Shown here one piece after another: positions 28,554 to 40,574 of a DNA stretch of 64,000 nucleotides (position 1 is the stretch's first letter; each line of letters starts with the position of its first letter). The stretch is from the NCBI GenBank assembly GCA_022749755.1, contig CM040450.1:14451634-14515633 (forward strand), given 5' to 3'. Made by a program: the position numbers and the translations under genes. The notes under the pieces were generated by a model. It did not search any database, had not been told where the DNA came from, and saw nothing but the letters and a program-made list of their open reading frames with translations. This DNA is from Azadirachta indica. Taxonomy: Eukaryota > Streptophyta > Magnoliopsida > Sapindales > Meliaceae.

Positions 28554-30749
28554 TTAACAGCTACCATTCTCTCCCCATACACTGTCCCATGCACCACTTG
28601 GGGCAGCCTTAGGCTCCTCAATGTAATTCTGATTTCCGTGGGAATTCTGGGTGCCTGGGAGCCCATTTGGTCCTGGTTGATTAACCTTTCTCGGTTTTGT
28701 TTTAATTCCCAGCAGTCTCAATACGAATCTAGCCATCTCTCCATACAATAACCCAGAGCGATCAAAAAGCTGCACAGTAGAGTTCAGAAATCAATATGAG
28801 ATAAATTACATTTTATCTTCAGCTCTTCAAAATAGCACTATGATTTCAATAACCCCAATTGATTTCAATAACCCCAATTGCGACTTTGTTCTAAAAAGAG
28901 GAAAAACTGATGCTGATTTTATGTTCTACATCATATATACACAAAGCTGGAAATGGAAGTAGTATGTCGACAGAGAAGTACCTGAAGAAGTGCAGACATA
29001 AACATGTGAAATGCTTGGGTATTCTGGTCTATCAGAATTGATATTCGGCCAAAAAAGTTAACAACGCCTTGCATCTGACACCATTACAAATAAGTAATTA
29101 TGATTCTTGTGGAATGAAAACATGGAAACCTCATCGTTTATGTACTCAGTTTCATCACACAAAACAAAATCTGGCAACCAAATGAACTCTATTAATCATT
29201 TTCCACAATCCAGGATCAAAGTATAACCTGCTAATTATACAGAAAATATCCAACACAAATGGTGGCCCGTCGACCATGCAATTACAAGGAGGAAAAGCAA
29301 GTAACAATTAGACATGTAGAGATGAGAAAAGCATCAACCAAAGGCATAGAGACAAGAAAAGCATGAACCAAAGATGATTTTCCATTAAGCACAGATAAGT
29401 TCATGTACTAAAGCAAAGAGGTGCTACGATTAAAATCTGAAACTTGCTCATAAATATGAGAGTTGGAACACTTTAGCACCTTATGAGCCAGGAGCAAATT
29501 ATTATACTTGAGAAAGGAAACAAAAGTACAGATTCCTCCCATAGAACAACTCATCAATAGTCAAAGTTAAGGGTTGACAGCCAAAGTCAGTGGTTTTCAT
29601 ATTGTTGAAGAAACATATGAGACATAGAATCATGAGAAGATTGGTTAAAAGGAAAAGGGAAAGAATATTAATGCTTCCCTACCACGCGAAGGAAAGAAAT
29701 CCAAAACCCTGGCGGACATGGTGGACCACCATATGGATTATTTGGATCTTGTTCACCAAAAGGACCACCCATGCCCATTCCATAACCACCCATCGGGCCT
29801 CCAAAACTACTATTATACATTCCCCCACCATACGTGCCAGAAACTCCATACATACCACCATAACCTCCTCTGTACATGCTGTTACCATATAATCCACCAC
29901 CATAAGACCCTCCAAATCCACCGTATGATGAACCAAACATTCCTGATCCATATCCTGAGTTATAATTTAAACCAGAATTATAACCTGCATTGATACGAAA
30001 ACATGGGAAGATTAATATGAGAACCATGAAATCAAAAGTACAAACAAATTATCAGATCAAGAATATCATTACCCCCATAAGTAGTATTCCCATAATTCTG
30101 CTGCTCCCAAGGCCTGGTGGGTACAGGTCGAGTAAGAGTGTTGACCACTGTATTTCTATCAGTGGTAGAAACAATTTCACCTGGCCTTGCAGCTCCAGAA
30201 GCTTCAACTACATCACTGGTACTCCCAGATGATGGTGGTTTAAAAGGTGTAGGACCTGATGAAGTATCTGCCCGCTCCCAAGGTTTCACCGGAGGTCCAG
30301 CGGCTACAATGAATCCATTACAAAGAAAATCGAGAATTACAGAAAGTTAGGAAGCTAGAAACATTGCACAAAATCAGAAGACCAGAATTCTTATATGTCA
30401 GCTGCCAATTATGAAAGATTTGTATTTGCATTATCAGCAATATTGGAAGCAATCCAAATCCCAGCAAAATGTATATATAAACCCTAAAAACCATACAAAT
30501 CAATATAACGGAAAAAAAAAAAAAAAAGGCATCCAAAGACGTAATTTGTAATAAAACGGAGCAAAAACACACAAAGGAATTACATGATGAAACCAAAAAA
30601 AAACCCTAAAAATAAACTTAATTTGTTAATGCAAATTCATATTAAACATACATATATATGTATATATGTGCCATCTAAAAGAACTGGGAATTGAAGAAAA
30701 TAAGTTAATCTTTCCAAAACGAACCTCCTTGCTGCGAATTGGAAGCCAT
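28554..30749 (-). CDS. PEX13: Peroxin 13, peroxisomal import docking protein
   Basis: Peroxisomal membrane protein that docks cargo receptors (PEX5/PEX7) together with PEX14. Five coding exons (minus): 30749-30725, 30303-30073, 29984-29683, 29074-28982, 28769-28554, totalling 867 nt and 288 residues. Order: short N-terminus, PPVKPWERADTSSGPTPFKP, PTRPWEQQNYGN, then a Gly/Tyr/Met-rich tract over about residues 87-170 (repeats such as GGYGGMYG and GGPMGGYGMGMG). Next comes the conserved PPGFWISFLR and the membrane segment VVNFFGRISILIDQNTQAFH, then LFDRSGLLYGEMARFVLRLL and a basic/Pro tail. As in other plant PEX13 proteins there is no SH3 domain, which animals and yeast have. The Gly-rich, aromatic tract is the type proposed to form a phase-separated import channel. 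All splice phases agree; the first coding exon is only 25 nt. Start is the first ATG in the exon. Confidence 0.94.
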
Positions 30750-31415
30750 TGGCGATGAAAATTATTGAGGTTTGATCTTATCTCTTACCTCACGCCTACC
30801 TATTAAAGACGATCAGAAGGAAAGAGAAGAGCAGTATAAAAAATTGTCTTTATTTGATTAATTAATTATTACATCACTCTTTTCTGGCTTTTAGTCTGAC
30901 CAGTTAGTTAACGATTTAATAGTATATACTATGTATATCTTTTAATTATGATGTTTAAATTAGAGAACTTCTGTGTTAATATAATAAAAAAAAATTCCAA
31001 TAATGTTAGTAATATTTTTATATAATATAAATATTTTCGAATTAATGTAAGACGATTTTGGTGAGTCTTAAGTTATCATATTTTTAAAATTTATTATTTT
31101 ATTTTTTTATTACTAATTTATCCACAAATTATTTGTTTACAGCAAGAGGAAAGAAAAAAATTTAAAAAAAAAAAAAGAGGCATCTTATAAAAGAAAAAAA
31201 AAATCCCATTTAAAAGGTTAAAAAAAGGAAACAAACAAAACGAATTAAAAAGATTCGTCCAACAAGTCCCAATCTTGTCCGAAATCGAAGCTATAATTTT
31301 TCAGCCTATTTGATTTTTCACCTGCTAAATTTCCTAACAGATACAGAAGCATAAGAAAATTGTACGAGTTGCGATAGCAGCGCTGCCGTTTTGTCAGTAT
31401 TTTCTTTCCGTTTTG
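30750..31415. promoter_or_regulatory. Shared upstream region of divergent genes PEX13 (-) and DUF3755 gene (+)
   Basis: 666 bases separate the two start codons, which point away from each other, so both promoters and leaders lie here. The middle (about 30860-31230) is AT-rich with several A runs. No CACGTG or clear TATA box assigned. Co-regulation is possible but not shown. Confidence 0.45.
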
Positions 31416-34400
31416 ATGGCTGCGAGCGCGAACCCGTTAGGGAACAACCAGGAAGGTTCGTCGACGGCGCAGAAGTCAACGGCGAATGGCGTTTCCGTAA
31501 ATTCGAGCAACAACGGTGGCAATAGTTCAGCACCGGATACTACGCAGACTGCGTCTGCGTTGCGGCACAATTCCGGTATTTCCACCGAATGGACTCCCGA
31601 CGAACAGTCTGTTCTCGAAGATTTGGTCGCCAAGTTAGTCTCTTTTTCTACAGTGTATTGTGAACTAATTTGTAATTGCTTTATTCTTTTCCGTAGTTGA
31701 AATTATTTGATTTTTTGTTTTCATGTTTGTATGAACTGCATGTGAATTATCAATTGATATGAAATTCTCAATATTCTGAAACTGAGGTTGTTAATTTATG
31801 CATAAACAATTGAATGAAATTTTTATGGAGCAAAATGGCAAGATTTTGTGGCTTTTGTCTAGATTCGGACGTTGCAGCTAAGAGTTTCAAGTTATAAATA
31901 GCTATAAAATTTAATAATCCGATATTGTGTGTTTGTTAATATGCTGCAATGTAACGGTAAGAAGGTGAGAGAGGTTGAAGTTGGGGCAACGATTTGTGTT
32001 AAATTTCCAATTTTTACATGCTTTACCTACCAAAACTCAATCTTCATCTTTGGAAAATTTAGATGTATATGCTCCGTGTGTGTGTGTGTGTGTGTTTTTT
32101 TTTTTTTTCACATTACCAATGAGGATAGGTGTAGCTTTGCATATGTTTCCCTCTTATCTATGTGCTGGTTTTCAGTTTTAAGATTCTCCTTTTCAGTTGC
32201 TTGTGGTCGGTGGTGCACTGTTTGTTTGATGCAATGGGTTCATTCAGCATTCATTTCATGGTTTACCCCATGGCATGGTAGTTGTAAAGCAATGTATCTA
32301 TATGTTTCTCATTTATTCCCATTACAGAATCAATCAATGCAATGGGTTCATTCAGCATTCATTTTGCACTAAGTGGGCATCGTATTTGTGAAGCAATGTG
32401 TGTCCATATGCTTGTCATTATTCTGATTATAGAATCAATTGAGTGCTTGACCATTCCGTGAAGCAAAATAGACTTAAGGAATCCAATTTTCATGCTCATT
32501 TATATGTTTTGTTTCTGGCTGAAGTGTCTTATAACCTTGAACATTTAGGGAGACCTTGATTTATCTTATAATAAATTGCATACCATGTATCTTCTGTTTC
32601 TTTCATGCTTTGCATTTGGTGTATGAAGAATGTACAATTGATTAATTCATTACTGTAACCTTGTTGTAGATATGCCTCGGACTCAGTTATTGTCCGCTAT
32701 GCTAAGATTGCAATGCAGTTAAAGGACAAAACAGTCCGGGATGTAGCACTACGTTGTAGATGGATGACTGTAAGTTTTCATTCTGAAGTGGTTGATGTTT
32801 GATCGCTAATTTTTGTATTTTCTGGATTTATTTATCTTAACAATTATTGATAGCTTACGTAGAAACTCTAAGGCAGATATGTTGTAGGTGCACCTTCTTT
32901 GTGTCAGGTGATAGCGAGAGAAAAATTAAGAAGGAAGTGAAAGCTCTTCTTCCAGGGCTAAGTGTTTTGAAAACCTTTGAAGTCTAACATATGTTTACTG
33001 AAGGCAGTTTGTTGTCCATTGTAGTGACAAATGGAAAATTTTGAATTGAATTTATGCTGCTTTTAATTAGTCAAGATAGATAATAGGGAAACAAAGTACG
33101 TATTAGCGATTATAGAATATGCATTAATGAATCATTCATGTGCAACACAAGGTGAACATGCTTACATAGAGTATTACATTCTGATTTTTATGTGACATAT
33201 ATTTAAATAATCTTAACTGGTTAGATTTACATATATTTTCAGAAAAAGGAAAATGGCAAGCGAAGGAAAGAGGATCATAATTCAGCAAGGAAAAACAAAG
33301 ACAGAAAGGTATTCTTTTATTGCCATTTCCTATGGATGAATTTATCTAAATCTTCATTCAGTCATGTTTCTTTTCAAATATGACTGGGACAAATCTCTGT
33401 GTGTGCCTGCAATAACGTGCATTTGCTATGGGTCTGGAACTACTATTTGTGGTTCTACTGGGGAGAGAGACTGTAAAAATTTATGTTTGAAAAAGATAAT
33501 AAAAGCATTTATAGATCACAATTAATCAGAAATCGAAATCAACAAGATTCAGTGCATCCTATTGAAAACTGATTTGGCTATGAGTGTTTTGAAGTGCCGA
33601 CTACCTTTGCCCGCCTTTCCAGTTTTCTGAGAATAAGAGTTAAGTCTGGAATTTTTTGCATGCCTAGATGTTATTAAAAGAAGTTCTAGGTGTTATTCCA
33701 AAAAAAAAAAAAAAAAAAGAAGTCCTAGGTGTCAGAAAAGAGTTGCTGCCAATACTTGTCTTACATGGACATTGCTCTTTTATGTGAATTCTTATATTAC
33801 TAAAAGTTTATCAGAACAACTTCTGGCCTACCGTGGACCGTCTATTGTTAATTATGGCTTGTTCTTGTTTTTTGAACTTTGAAGCACTTAGATATGTATG
33901 GATGTGTATTCACAGGAAAAAGCTACAGATCCTTCTGCAAAATCCTCCTCTCATTTAGCAGCTCGTCACAACGGTCCTTCTTATGCTCCGCCAATGATCC
34001 CTATGGACACTGATGATGGCGTCTCGTACAAAGGTTGGTGCATGGTTATTGGGGAATTCATATTTTCAACTTGATTATCCACATAAAAAGTAACACAGGA
34101 AGATAGATTTTATTTTCTCAACTGATACTTTTATGGGTTGTGGAATATTAATATATTCTAGCAAATATGCATTACCTTTTCTTAATAAAAAATAAAAATC
34201 ATTTAATTTGATCAGGCCTTGATACACCTTCAAACCATCTACCTTTAATGAGTTTACAGAATAGACCATATTTAACTGACATAATTTTGTTCTCTTTCAT
34301 TTTGATCCGCATTTCTTTTAATTTACATATTCTCTTTATGTCATTTCCAGCCATTGGTGGTGTTACAGGGGAGCTTCTTGAGCAGAATGCTCAAATGTTT

Positions 34401-34968
34401 AATCAAATTTCTGCCAATTTTGCAGCTTTCCAGGTGAAATATATTGTTTAACACTTTTCACTATTAATTTTAAAACCTATGATGTTATTAGATATTTTTG
34501 CAGTGATAGTGTCTACATATGCTCTGCATATGCATCTGCACTGCTGCTGACTCATTAATTTTGGCCCTTGTTTCAGTGAGGACATTGGTTTTAAACAGAC
34601 TTCATCTAGAATTTCTTTTCTTGCAGATACGTGATAACATTGATCTCTTGTGCAAGGCTCGGGACAACATCCTATCAATCTTGAATGAGTATGTCATAAC
34701 CACTATACTTCATACAGATTTTTCAGTGGCAGTTATTATTATGAAAATGCTTTAGTGATTGAAGATAAGGAAAATTGCAATACAGAATGTGGAGTTTGTG
34801 GAATTGTTGTGTTTTGACTATCTTGTGGACTACTAATTTTAATAAGTTATATGCAGCTTGAATGACATGCCGGAGATAATGAAGCAAATGCCTCCACTTC
34901 CTGTGAAGGTAAATGACGAGATTGCCAACTCAATCCTTCCCCGACCAGCTCATCAAATGAGTTCATGA
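31416..34968 (+). CDS. SANT/Myb-like DUF3755 family protein
   Basis: Seven coding exons: 31416-31633, 32670-32769, 33243-33308, 33916-34033, 34351-34433, 34627-34688, 34857-34968; 759 nt, 252 residues, all phases consistent. The first about 55 residues are Ser/Asn/Gly-rich and look disordered. Residues 58-106 (EWTPDEQSVLEDLVAKYASD, ... DKTVRDVALRCRWM) have the spaced tryptophans of a SANT/Myb-like fold. Then comes a Lys/Arg-rich stretch that can act as a nuclear signal (KKENGKRRKEDHNSARKNK). The C-terminal half (GGVTGELLEQNAQMFNQISA, IRDNIDLLCKARDNILSILN) is helical and matches the plant DUF3755 type, as in At3g07565; the end is LPPLPVKVNDEIANSILPRP. Probably a nuclear chromatin or transcription-linked protein; the molecular role is not established. 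ATG at 31416 is the first of the frame. Confidence 0.85.
32229..32443 (+). repeat. Diverged 108-bp tandem duplication in intron 1 of the DUF3755 gene
   Basis: Two head-to-tail copies with a 108-base period (32229-32336 and 32337-32443). Both start with ATGCAATGGGTTCATTCAGC and end near an AGAATCAAT motif; the middles have drifted by many substitutions. Confidence 0.75.
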
Positions 34969-36733
34969 TGAGGAATGGTGATTCTGACCATTTCCGTCAA
35001 GTTGGACCACCTGATTCATATCTGAAAAAAAATGAATAAGCCGTTTATTCAATCAAGTTCTTTTCTAAGTTAAAGAAGACTTTTAATGTCCATTGTATCT
35101 GATAGTGTAGAAACTCTGAAGTTAATGTTTTTAAATTTTCTGTAAGTTTCCTCTGGTTAATTAATTTGTTGTAGGAACTCGTTGTAGCTTGTAGTAGTAT
35201 GTAAATATCAATTTGTGTTAACGGACTATTTAATGTAAAAAATAATTGAAAATAAAAGTCAATTCTTGGCTTGAGAAATGGTACTGTACTGAACCATTGA
35301 CCTGCATCATAATCCTGCTGGTAATAAAACCGTACCATATTTATACAAATATTTTGCTATTAACTTGCCAAATTTGCAGAGACACACTACTGCGATACTG
35401 GGGCCATTGTATTTTGTAACTTCAGCAAACCAAGTAAATACTAGTAGCAAAAGACAAAGGTTTAATTTCAATTGACGCAAAACCACATGCTCGGAGTTAC
35501 ATTTGAACATCATCTTTCTAAATGCTTGCAAGTTTAATTTGCTAGCACCATGCAGCCAAAATAAGAAAGCTAACTTAACATCAAAGTTCCTTCACAAAAG
35601 TTGTCAGCCCATTCAATTGTTGCAACTTTTTGATGAATCAATCATCAAGGGCAGTGACTTGACTTTGAGAAGCGTTTAAGTTGCTCTTATTCCTGATATT
35701 ATAAGATCTCTGTGCTATTATCACATTCGGGAAAGACAAACTTGAGAAAAAAATCTTCTTCTTTTACAGCATAAAGGTGCACAAAGAAATGTCAATTATT
35801 TTATAAGTTGAATCAGTTCGTACAAAAAAATTGCTATCGGAGCAGTTGCTGAAGAACTCGTTACATTACATTACATTGAGTACCTTGAGAAGCCAAAATG
35901 AAACATAATAATCATGTGAGTTTCATATAAGGTCTAACTTTCAACCTGCCAGTATCAGAAAATAGGGTAAATCTGACTGAACATGCTGCACAAGATGAAA
36001 TAAACAATACAACAATTCTGAGATGGCTAAATTATATTCAGACTATTTCTGACAGAAAAATCATTAAAAAAGAAATTAACACAGCATATTGTGGAAGCAT
36101 GCTTTTGTTTTTGGACATTGAAAAATCACATTTTGTCAAAAGGTTTATTAAGAAAGCAAACATAACATGCAATGACACCATGAATAATTTTCAGCTACAT
36201 ACTGATGCTCACCATGGCTTTATCCAATTCCTCACCCCATTTCCAGCAAAACTAGTTCCCTTTTTGGCCTGATCACACTCGCCATAAATTTAATACTTCT
36301 CTTAAAATGACATGAACCCAAGTTTTAACCCTATTATAGACTCCTCGACAAGCAAAAAGACAGCCTAACCAAATTCCAACCAAACCACTTCATGGCTCAA
36401 CAATCTTATCCCTTTAAAATGCTGCCACACAGTTCACCACAAATTATCCACCAAGACAAAACAGTAGTTTTATTTCTGCTATTCCATACTTCTTTATTAA
36501 CATGGCCAAATATCCGTATCCATGTTACATTATAAATACAGCCGAAACAAGAGATCACATTACCGAGAAATCACAAATGGGCACACAATTAAATTAAAGA
36601 TGATCATAACTCATAAGAAATTCTTGCATTTCCAAAGCTAATGCCAAACCAACTAACATCATAAAACTAATTATTTACAAAATCCCATAACTAAATTAAC
36701 TCAATACGGAGAAGAAAAGAGTTTACAATTTAC
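34969..36733. other. 3' region of the DUF3755 gene and probable 3' part of the small minus-strand gene
   Basis: 3' UTR of the plus-strand gene followed by AT-rich DNA. The terminal coding exon of the minus-strand gene at 36734-37033 should lie here but is not certain. One candidate is an acceptor at 35946 followed by GTTGAAAGTTAG (VES, stop). A weaker one begins near 36260 and would encode FCWKWGEELDKAMVSISM. No repeats of note. Confidence 0.4.
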
Positions 36734-37033
36734 CTTTTGCAGATTTGACTCAAGATTCGACACTCTGGCTTCAAGGGAATCCAATTTTTCTTTAGTCTAA
36801 AAATAAATAAAAACCCATAAATGTTAGATTTTTCATCTTCATTTATAAAGGGAAAAAAAAAAAAAGAACTTCATAAAGAAAAAACATAAACATGAATCAG
36901 AGAGAAAACGAGGGATTACGTCAGCGGAAAGGGCATATCTGTCAGTCAAAAGATCTTTCCACACCAACTGCGCAATTGCACCGCCGGCAACTGAAAATCC
37001 CGCGGTGAACCATAGCAACCGGGTTCTGAACAT
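36734..37033 (-). CDS. Small membrane/coiled-coil protein of unknown function, 3' end unresolved
   Basis: Two phase-matching exons (minus): 37033-36920 and 36796-36734, giving 59 codons. The first exon encodes MFRTRLLWFTAGFSVAGGAI then AQLVWKDLLTDRYALSAD: a short N-terminal hydrophobic helix that could be a membrane anchor or an uncleaved mitochondrial/ER signal. The second, TKEKLDSLEARVSNLESNLQK, is a clear heptad coiled coil. Short plant proteins of this layout (helix plus coiled coil, about 60-80 residues) are conserved but uncharacterised to my knowledge. Both introns have good GT-AG borders. The last exon is unsettled: a stop three codons after an acceptor at 35946 is plausible. Function not inferred. 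Confidence 0.65.
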
Positions 37034-38796
37034 CTCTTCGTTGTTTCTTCCTCCCTTCCCAATGCATCAATAACTATCAAAACAGAGAGTTGTTAAAATG
37101 AGTTTGCCTTAATAGAACGTGGGGATTGAAGTTTGGGCTCGACTTGGTTTTTGGGCCTACAAAAAATTACCTAAGGATAGGCCCAACGAGATATTATTTC
37201 ATTTATTAATATTCCTTTTTACCTTAACAAAAAACTTGTTCTCATAATTTTGAGCTCAAATAATATCATAATTAAATCCTCAATTATTACCATGTTTTGT
37301 CTATGGACATCCCTTAAATCTCTTGCTTAAAATGAAGCTCAGTACTCAAAAATATAAAACCAATTACCTAAATAAGCACTCCAATATAAAATCATTGAAG
37401 ATTTACGTCACTAAAATTTAAAAAGAAGTCCGACAGCAAATAAAACTAATCTGTTATTAACTCTTAACAGATTGGATTAATTTCCTGCACCAACTTAATT
37501 TGGAGACACACACAGTTTCTTAATTAGTTTTTGTTGGTGCATGGGTTGTTTGGGTGGACTTAGGACACACTGAAAGCATATATATACATAAAAATTAATA
37601 TAAATATTAAAAAATAAAATCATTTTCTTAATTATTTTCAGATTTATGAAATAATAAATTCATTTTTCTTAAACTTATTTTAAATCCACGAGCGAGTCCG
37701 GCCGTGTGGAGGTGAGGCACGTGATTTGTAACAAAGCTGAGCTGCTCAGCAGCCGATGCCAATGGAATATGGATGGATGGTCGATGATGGTATTACCAAC
37801 TCCAACAACTGATGATTAATTAGAATTCTAATTAAGCAGCTGTCTACTTACCCTCACTGGCCTAAACAACAAACATACACTGATACATATATCAAATCAA
37901 GACTGTAATTAAGCAGCAGTCGTTAACCTCATCCTTAACTACATTCTACAGTCTAATTACATATTTAGATGACTAGCTAGGAATTCCCAACAGTTGAGAA
38001 ACCTGAAAAATCCCAAAACATATATGTTTATATATTTGAACTCCATAAACAACCATGCATTTAGCCATGAACTAAATATATTCAGTATAATCATATTATT
38101 ACGGGCAATCAGCTCAGCTCAACGATTCAATCAATTTATCGATCAGATAATCCAAAAGGAAAATCAAAATCACAAAAGGCATACCACTAATTAATAGCAA
38201 ACTCAAATTTGATTTGACAGGCTATTCAGTATTAATTCAACACCAAAACTCTTAACTAATTAAACAAAGCCACAGAACAAAAAATATACGATCCTCAGAG
38301 AAACAATCACACAAACGTAGTAAATCCCCTCACCATATGTCAGCTAATCTCAGCTGTAATTAAGAGTGAGAAATGACAAAATTCCAGGAAAATGAGTTTC
38401 TTTTTGGATCTGAAGAAAACATTAAAAAGAAAGAAAAATTTCGCAACGGTGAAAAGTTTAATTTAATTTGAAGTTGCCAGTTGCGAAATCCCGCTGGCGC
38501 AAATGAAGTATAAAGGTGAGCCAAACGGTGTCGTTTCATATTTATCCTCTGTTGCACTTTAGGCCCAAATGCCGGCCTAAAGATAAACTACAAATGGCCT
38601 ACGGGGTTTTGCCCTTATAATCAATCTATGACCGTGGACTCAACCAGAAAACTAGAAACTTGCCGAAGTTATACCGTACCTCGTAACATTATTTTGGAAA
38701 TATTCGAGCTGTAGTACGGCAGTCCCATAGAAACCCTAGTTATCATTTCAGAATTACTCCTTTCCAAGCGAGAAGATTGATGTTACGCGTAGAATA
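37034..38796. promoter_or_regulatory. Divergent upstream region between the small membrane gene (-) and the Lys/Asp-rich unknown gene (+)
   Basis: About 1.76 kb without coding evidence. A CACGTG G-box core is present at about 37718. An AAACCCTAG telo-box-like motif at about 38731 lies close to the probable transcription start of the plus-strand gene. The middle is AT-rich. Confidence 0.4.
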
Positions 38797-40574
38797 ATGG
38801 TTGAATTATTTTTGTCAAAGCCTAATGGGGAAGACGGCGACGGAGAAAGTGATTTCGCGAAGTTGATAATCTCTCATTTGAATAAACTGGAGTCGCTTTT
38901 GTGGCCACTAATGACTTCTGGAGGCCGATCAGAAGCTCGGCTGTGGCTTTGCAACACTATATCGGGCATAAACTCAATCAGTGCCGACCAGCAGAGGGAG
39001 TTATTTCTGAATTTCTTGAGTTCCAAGCAACGGAATTTTGATCTAATTTCTCAACTCTTGCAAATGATATTTGAGAAGAAACAGTACAGAGTAGGAAATG
39101 TTTTGGCCAAGAAAAGTTACAAGCTTGAAAAATTCTTTGAAGGTAAGTTTGGTTTTTTAACTTATTCTGATTTGGGGGGTTTTGAGGGATTTTCTGATTC
39201 TGGTAATAATTTAAATGAAACAGGAAATCCCAGGCGTATAATGCAATGGTTTTCTAATTTTTCTGATGGTAGTGGATTAGGGCACCAAAAAGGTGCTAAG
39301 GCATTATCGAAATTTGCTTTTGTAAATCGGGATATCTGTTGGGAGGAGCTTGTTTGGAAAGGAAAACACGGGCAATCACCTGCAATGGTTGCTACAAAGC
39401 CGCATTACTTTCTTGATTTGGATGTACAACGAACGGTCGAAAATTTCCTCGAAAATGTGCCTGAATTTTGGTCGTCCAATGAGTTTGCCGAGTCTGTAAA
39501 AGATGGTGAGATTTTGTTTACTGATATCAAATTCTTTATAGATTTTTTTGTTGATTTGATGTATAAAGAGGATGTGGGAGATGTATGGGAAGTCGTAAAT
39601 GAGTTTCTTATGGAGGAATCTTTCTCGTCCTTGTGTCACCACCTCCTTATTATTCTCGAAGAGAGTGAGTTTTGTAGTTTCTTGAAGTTGTTGCGTAAAT
39701 ATGTCAATGCAAGACTGGAACCTAAGGATTTTGGTTGTTCATTTTCTTGGCTTGAGATTACACTTTCTAGGTGTAGTGATTGTGAATCTATTGATCAGCT
39801 GCTTTTGTTGAACGCCGTTATCAATCAAAGACGCTGGCTTCTTGGTTTTGTACATGATGATGAGTACAAGCAGGAAAGAGCAAAAATTAAAGATATTGTG
39901 TCGCAGATTTGCTCAGCTTCACGCAAAGTCAACAACTTGGCATTAATTTTGAAGGAGTGCTTAAAGTTGGATACCATTGAGGCAATAAAATTGACGGGGC
40001 TTCATTCTTGGGTCATTTACTATAGGTTGTCAGAGGAATGCCTGACTCTGGAGTCTTGGGAATCTGTATTTGTGAGTAATGAAATACAGTTTCACAAATC
40101 TAATAAGTACACTGTGATACTTTATGATGGATTGTCGGAAGAAAGTGGATCAGACTTGGATGCTAGATCATCTACTAGAATTAAGCACAAGAAGAAGAAG
40201 AAGAAGAAGAAGAAGAAGAAGAAGAAGAAGAAAAAGAGTAATAAGAAGAGGAAGAGGAACTATGATGATGATGATGATGATGATGACAGATATGACAACA
40301 AGCTATTGGATTTTGATGCCTCTAATAGTGGACTAAATTTGCAATGTAAGGCTGTTAGTTGGTTGCTCTCTACTGATGGATTTTCAGCATCATGGACTAG
40401 TGTGAGTTTGTTGTTCTTAATTTATATATAACTTGTTAAGTTTCTTTGATGATAGTGGAAAGTTTTTCTGATTACTTCAATGTTTTACAGGCAGATTTAC
40501 CAGAACACCTCTCGAAGCATTGCTTGTCTACATGGATGAAGTGGCTGGTTGCCAGGTGGAATAACAAGGCCTAA
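38797..40574 (+). CDS. Unknown protein with Lys-run and Asp-run; possible exitron
   Basis: Two coding exons, 38797-40401 and 40491-40574, give 562 residues (535 if an internal 81-nt intron at 39143-39223 is removed). I do not recognise the family. The N-terminal half is helical (SDFAKLIISHLNKLESLLWP, ... LFLNFLSSKQRNFDLISQLL). A conserved-looking core covers about residues 150-440 with aromatic-rich helices (TDIKFFIDFFVDLMYKEDVG). Near residues 465-495 there is a run of about 16 lysines, then NKKRKRN, then eight aspartates. The Lys block is a strong candidate nuclear/nucleolar signal. The last exon encodes ADLPEHLSKHCLSTWMKWLV then ARWNNKA and a stop. The region 39143-39223 has a perfect GTAAGT donor and an ACAG acceptor and is a multiple of three, so both splice forms stay in frame. 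Further exons after 40574 look untranslated. A nuclear housekeeping role is only a guess. Confidence 0.75.
40189..40287 (+). repeat. Coding microsatellites (AAG)14 and (GAT)7
   Basis: AAG repeated 14 times at 40189-40230, followed by AAA AAG, and GAT repeated seven times at 40264-40284, followed by GAC. They encode the Lys and Asp runs of the unknown protein. Being multiples of three, length changes would alter the charge blocks without breaking the frame. Confidence 0.95.
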
